Shown here: positions 60,957 to 64,000 of the stretch, piece by piece
How positions within the stretch are numbered: position 1 is the first letter of the stretch
How the letters are laid out: every line of letters starts with the position of its first letter
Notes under the pieces: model-generated
The model's database searches: none
Seen by the model: only the letters and a program-made list of their open reading frames with translations
Told to the model about the DNA's origin: nothing
Translations under genes and position numbers: made by a program
Assembly: GCF_022180385.2 (NCBI RefSeq)
Contig: NZ_BQME02000002.1
Coordinates: forward strand, 2,196,501 to 2,260,500
Direction of reading: 5' to 3'
Source of the DNA: Paenibacillus sp. L3-i20
GTDB lineage: Bacteria; Bacillota; Bacilli; Paenibacillales; Paenibacillaceae
DNA length: 64,000 bases

Positions 60957-61997
60957 TTATATTTTTAATTCCGCATGTTTGATTCCCGAAGATTCGATTT
61001 GGATAGTCGTATGCTGGAGCTGGAACTTATCTTCTAGAAGTTTTATCGCTTGTTGCAATATAAGCTGACTATCTGAGCCATCTTCAATACGCAGATGACA
61101 GGTCAATGAGTCAATTCCAGATGTTACGGTCCAAATATGCAAATCATGCACATCAAGAACACCATCGATTGCAAGTAAATCAGTATTCACCTTATCCGAA
61201 TCTATCGTATCAGGAGTCCCTTCCATCAGGATATGAATCGTCGATCTAATAATTCCCCAAGCACCCTTCAAAATTAACAAGGCAACTACAACACTAATGA
61301 TTGGATCAGCGATATACCACGAAAATAATTGCATGAGCAAACCTGCTACTATCGCACCAACTGAACCAAGAGCGTCCCCAATAACATGTAAGTAAGCGCT
61401 CCTTACGTTTAGATTGCCTTTCACGTCACTCTTGCGCATAAGAAACCATGCACTTGCAAGATTTGCTAAAAGTCCAATACTAGCAATGATCATCATGGAA
61501 CCGCTGGCTACTGTCGGAGGTTCACTAAACCTTTCGACAGCCTCTGCAATAATAAATCCTGCGATAACAAATAATGTAACGCCATTAAGCAATGCAGCTA
61601 ACACTTCAAAGCGATGATATCCAAATGTTTTTTTGCGAGTAGCAGCTTTGGCAGCAAGAAACATAGCAGCTAAACTAAGTGCTAGTGCCCCAGCATCGCT
61701 AAGCATATGACCCGAATCTGACAACAATGCAAGTGAATTAGTAATCAACCCACCAAAAAATTCAAGAAACATAATACCAGATGTAATAATCAGTGCGATT
61801 AATAAACCTGCCTTATTATTCGGACCATGATGATGGTGATGGCCATGACCGTGATGATGACCATGGTGACCATGGCTATGGCCGTGACTATGGTTATGAC
61901 CAGAATGATCGGACCCGTGTGTAGTTAACCCGCTGCGATCAGATTCATGATCGCCATGCTTACAGTTCTCATGTCCGTGCTCGTGTTTATTACTCAT
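60957..61997 (-). CDS. czcD: CzcD-type zinc/cobalt cation diffusion facilitator
   Basis: The 346-residue protein has an N-terminal histidine-rich cytoplasmic region (about residues 4-52, many HGHHHG-like runs), six membrane spans with both zinc-type sites (HMLSD in span 2, HVIGD in span 5), and a C-terminal metal-binding domain. It exports Zn and perhaps Co or Cd. ATG 61997 follows AGGAGG by seven bases. A strong promoter with an ArsR-type operator lies directly upstream, and the regulator gene is next upstream on the same strand. Confidence 0.94.
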   Translation of the reverse strand: MSNKHEHGHENCKHGDHESDRSGLTTHGSDHSGHNHSHGHSHGHHGHHHGHGHHHHHGPNNKAGLLIALIITSGIMFLEFFGGLITNSLALLSDSGHMLSDAGALALSLAAMFLAAKAATRKKTFGYHRFEVLAALLNGVTLFVIAGFIIAEAVERFSEPPTVASGSMMIIASIGLLANLASAWFLMRKSDVKGNLNVRSAYLHVIGDALGSVGAIVAGLLMQLFSWYIADPIISVVVALLILKGAWGIIRSTIHILMEGTPDTIDSDKVNTDLLAIDGVLDVHDLHIWTVTSGIDSLTCHLRIEDGSDSQLILQQAIKLLEDKFQLQHTTIQIESSGIKHAELKI

Positions 61998-62034
61998 ACT
62001 ATTTCCTCCTGCCTTTAACTTAGGTTCGATTACA

Positions 62035-62087
62035 ACATATGAACACATGCTCATATGTATTATATGGTATCAATTCCCTTTGTGCAA
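62035..62087 (-). promoter_or_regulatory. czcD promoter and ArsR/SmtB-type operator
   Basis: TTGCAC (62082-62087), 17 bases and TATAAT (62059-62064) on the minus strand are followed at once by an inverted repeat ACATATGA (62035-62042) and TCATATGT (62051-62058) with an 8-base spacer. In the 24-base site 20 positions are symmetric, and the half ATATGAACA is close to known SmtB/CzrA sites. It covers the transcription start. Confidence 0.75.
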
Positions 62088-62191
62088 CTGCTATTTATTA
62101 ATCCCCTGTTTCTGCCTTAGGATACACCTGGAATCGATATTCATCTTTAACCTATTCCCATGGAGAGTGACGTTGCTACATTTTCTACAGA

Positions 62192-62262
62192 GCAAAAAGA
62201 CCATATTATTCGTTCACACACTCTACTAAGAGTTGTGAACGATTAACATAGTCTTTTAATTG
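62192..62262 (-). terminator. Long terminator hairpin after arsR
   Basis: On the minus strand AAAAGACTATG...CGTTCACA and its complement ending GTCTTTTTG form a stem of about 28 bp with a few mismatches and a short loop. Confidence 0.75.
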
Positions 62263-62287
62263 TACTATTCTCATTTAATTCTATATG

Positions 62288-62665
62288 CTATCCATGCTTT
62301 AGATGCTGAAGAGTGAGAACGATTAGCTGCTCTACATGATCATCATCCAAAGAATAAAATACGGTCTTGCCCACTTTACGACGCTTCACAATTCGCATAT
62401 TTCGCAGCAGCCTTAATTGATGAGAAATGGCAGACTGACCCATCACGAGCACTTCAGTCAAATCATGTACACATAGCTCTGATTGAAGAAGTGCATGAAT
62501 AATACGTATCCGTGTCGGATCGCCCAGAGCTTTGAATAGATCAGAAAGCTCTACAGCAGTTGTATCATCGATAAGTTTACCTCTAACTGTTGCAATATCC
62601 ACTTGTGTCCCTGCACATGTATCCTCACATGAAGCAGAAGCTACTCCAATATCTACATTATCCAT
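62288..62665 (-). CDS. ArsR/SmtB family metal-responsive repressor
   Basis: The 125-residue protein has the ArsR core LFKALGDPTRIRIIHALLQSELCVHDLTEVL and recognition helix SAISHQLRLLRNM. Two kinds of metal site are visible. The alpha5 pattern D-x-H...H-x2-H lies near the end (DDDHVEQLIVLTLQHLKH). Cysteines near the N-terminus (CEDTC) combine with C-x-H in ELCVHDL, as in CadC alpha3N sites. It probably represses czcD until zinc or cadmium accumulates. It has an extended -10 promoter TGCTATAAT near 62701. Confidence 0.92.
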   Translation of the reverse strand: MDNVDIGVASASCEDTCAGTQVDIATVRGKLIDDTTAVELSDLFKALGDPTRIRIIHALLQSELCVHDLTEVLVMGQSAISHQLRLLRNMRIVKRRKVGKTVFYSLDDDHVEQLIVLTLQHLKHG

Positions 62666-62762
62666 CTTTCACCCCACCAAACCTGTACTGTTTAAAGCCC
62701 ATTATAGCACGATGTCCAAATGATTTCGTACAAATGATATTTTATCTTCAAAAAGCTTTCCC

Positions 62763-62871
62763 CAAGCGTAAACGGCTAAAGCCGTCCTTTGGAGGCTTAG
62801 TTTTCGTTTCGCGAAGAAATATAAGCCTCTTATAAGATTAAAAACTTATAAGTTCTTATATTTTAAAAAAG
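62763..62871. repeat. Dispersed intergenic repeat, copy 2
   Basis: The same ~110-base element as at 38936, same orientation. The left arm ATATAAGCCTCTTATAAG is intact, but the right arm has CTTATAAG-TT-CTTATAT, a small deletion that weakens the stem. It lies between arsR and the YdjM-like gene. Confidence 0.85.
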
Positions 62872-62969
62872 CAGATTGAACACTATGAATTGTACTTATC
62901 TATTATTAAATGGTAGAATCAGCTATTTACCGCATACATAATCAACTAGATCAGTCTCAGGAGGAAAAG

Positions 62970-63617
62970 ATGACAGGAAAAACACATCTTGCAATTGGGG
63001 CAGCTATTGGAGCTGCTTCAGCAATCTATTATTCATCCGATCTTGGCGAAATGGCTCTTTTTATCGGGGTCGCGGGATTTTCAGCATTATGTGCAGATCT
63101 TGATGGTCCAAGCATGCTCACAAGCAAACTAACGAAGCTCAGCAAACGGATTCGCGAATTTTCACTATGGGGAGCCGTATTGTATCTCATTTTGATCACA
63201 TACTTCTTCTTATCCGGTAAGACCATCTCGCCAATTATAGCTGGAGGCAGCTTTGCAGCTGTTCTAGCTGGTTTAGTTATGAAACAAGGATTTGTACGAA
63301 ATGCACTTGTTAGCATCGTTGGTCTATATCTCATCTATCATGGATTTTCTCACGAGCAAACGTGGTTAATGGGACTTGGATTATTTGTAGGCTGGGCGCC
63401 TTGGCTCAAACATAGAGGTATGACACATACACTGTGGATCATCCCGTTTTGGGGATGGATTGGATGGGGACTTGAGCAGGAGCTTGGAGTAACCGGATTA
63501 GGAGTAACTGCAATGCTAGGCTACATTTCCCACCTCGTAGCAGATACCCTTACGCCAAGCGGCGTAAAGTGGCTGTACCCTTTAACAAAAAAATCATTTA
63601 AACTGCGCCTAAAGTAA
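62970..63617 (+). CDS. YdjM-like membrane-bound metal-dependent hydrolase
   Basis: The 215-residue protein has about five hydrophobic segments and the family histidines in TGKTHLAIG, HRGMTHTLW and GYISHLVADTLTPSGVKWLYP. The family is a set of small integral membrane proteins related to LexA-regulated YdjM; the enzyme reaction is unproven. The ATG at 62970 follows AGGAGG by five bases. The longer frame begins in the intergenic repeat region and lacks a site. Confidence 0.85.
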   Translation: MTGKTHLAIGAAIGAASAIYYSSDLGEMALFIGVAGFSALCADLDGPSMLTSKLTKLSKRIREFSLWGAVLYLILITYFFLSGKTISPIIAGGSFAAVLAGLVMKQGFVRNALVSIVGLYLIYHGFSHEQTWLMGLGLFVGWAPWLKHRGMTHTLWIIPFWGWIGWGLEQELGVTGLGVTAMLGYISHLVADTLTPSGVKWLYPLTKKSFKLRLK

Positions 63618-63628
63618 AAATACCTGTG

Positions 63629-63663
63629 CTCCTACACCACTTGGTGCTGGAGCACAGGTATAT
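63629..63663. terminator. Terminator between the YdjM-like and DUF6509-like genes
   Basis: ATACCTGTGCTCC pairs with GGAGCACAGGTAT around a GGTG/CACC-containing loop. T-tails are weak on both sides. Confidence 0.65.
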
Positions 63664-63682
63664 CGATTAGCCATTAAATCAA

Positions 63683-63985
63683 TTATTCCTCAATGGGTAA
63701 TTCCAATTGTTCCTTGCAAAATGCGTCCACGAACGCCTCTTCTTCAGCTTCCATCTCCATGTCTACATATCCATTGGTGGAGGCGTTAAGAAATTCATAT
63801 TTTACAATTCGCGAGCTGCCGTCTTTCTCTTTCACATAAATAACACGCAATCTTACGCCTTCTTCTAAATAAAGCTCGTCATCCTCTTCCACTTCTAGAT
63901 CAAGAAGAAGCTCATAACGATCTCCAGATAAAATACCGAACGGGTCCTTCATGTTCTCGATGCTGAATTCTTGAATGCTAAACAT
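63683..63985 (-). CDS. DUF6509-like small acidic protein
   Basis: The 100-residue protein begins FSIQEFSIENMKDPFGILSG, then DRYELLLDLEVEEDDELY and VRLRVIYV. This resembles the small Bacillus/Paenibacillus family now listed as DUF6509 (about 95-105 residues). It is acidic, soluble and of unknown function. It is close to the window end, and nothing upstream of the start is visible beyond 15 bases. Confidence 0.7.
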   Translation of the reverse strand: MFSIQEFSIENMKDPFGILSGDRYELLLDLEVEEDDELYLEEGVRLRVIYVKEKDGSSRIVKYEFLNASTNGYVDMEMEAEEEAFVDAFCKEQLELPIEE

Positions 63986-64000
63986 CTTTTATCTACCCCT

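Overview
The window reads as a chromosomal segment from an endospore-forming Firmicute of the Paenibacillaceae type (Paenibacillus, Cohnella or a close relative). This rests on a gerA-type germination operon, SspH, CmpA, a YheC/YheD coat-associated ATP-grasp protein, KapB, an orphan PAS/5TM sporulation-type histidine kinase, strong GGAGG ribosome binding sites, sigma-A promoters, and gene orders shared with Bacillus (SprT-like / CmpA / Tex). Most genes are on the minus strand. Genes are tightly packed and separated by clear intrinsic terminators.

Layout. 1-4.5 kb: the end of a YheC/D gene, then two SPFH membrane-scaffold units (hflK-hflC and nfeD-qmcA), then a decayed MerR-like regulator. 4.6-8.3 kb: spore germination operon gerAB-gerAA-gerAC. 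8.5-10.2 kb: membrane acyltransferase and a secreted protein with an acidic tandem repeat. 10.5-11.2 kb: five tRNAs (Asn, Ser, Glu, Lys, Leu). 11.2-15.6 kb: SprT-like protein, the tiny cortex regulator cmpA, nitroreductase, tex. 15.7-22.5 kb: MBL hydrolase with a thioredoxin-like partner, DedA, cupredoxin, sspH unit, cardiolipin synthase, M23 peptidase plus bactofilin. 22.6-34.2 kb: ABC exporter, a very large gltB, GDSL esterase, kapB, glycolipid glycosyltransferase, malic enzyme. 34.2-50.8 kb: MFS pump, YqaA, NlpC/P60 hydrolase, CDF transporter, MarR with its MBL partner, ABC-F protein, dehydrogenase, NAPE-PLD-like MBL protein, CvfC, transglutaminase, hydrolase, KDPG aldolase, mutY, cytochrome c. 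50.9-52.4 kb: a complete IS3-family element sitting in the loop of a terminator. 52.4-64 kb: acpS, CopD, nadE, bacilliredoxin, histidine kinase, lipase, YtfP-like flavoprotein, a zinc efflux unit (arsR-czcD) and a YdjM-like membrane hydrolase.

I found no CRISPR array, prophage, defence island or secondary-metabolite cluster, and no convincing wholly new multi-gene system. The parts most worth a second look are smaller in scale: three genes whose best ribosome-binding-site geometry points to ATT or CTG start codons; a ~110-bp dispersed intergenic repeat present twice; an IS element that split a terminator loop while carrying its own terminator; and well-formed operators in front of czcD, the MarR-linked hydrolase and the ABC exporter.
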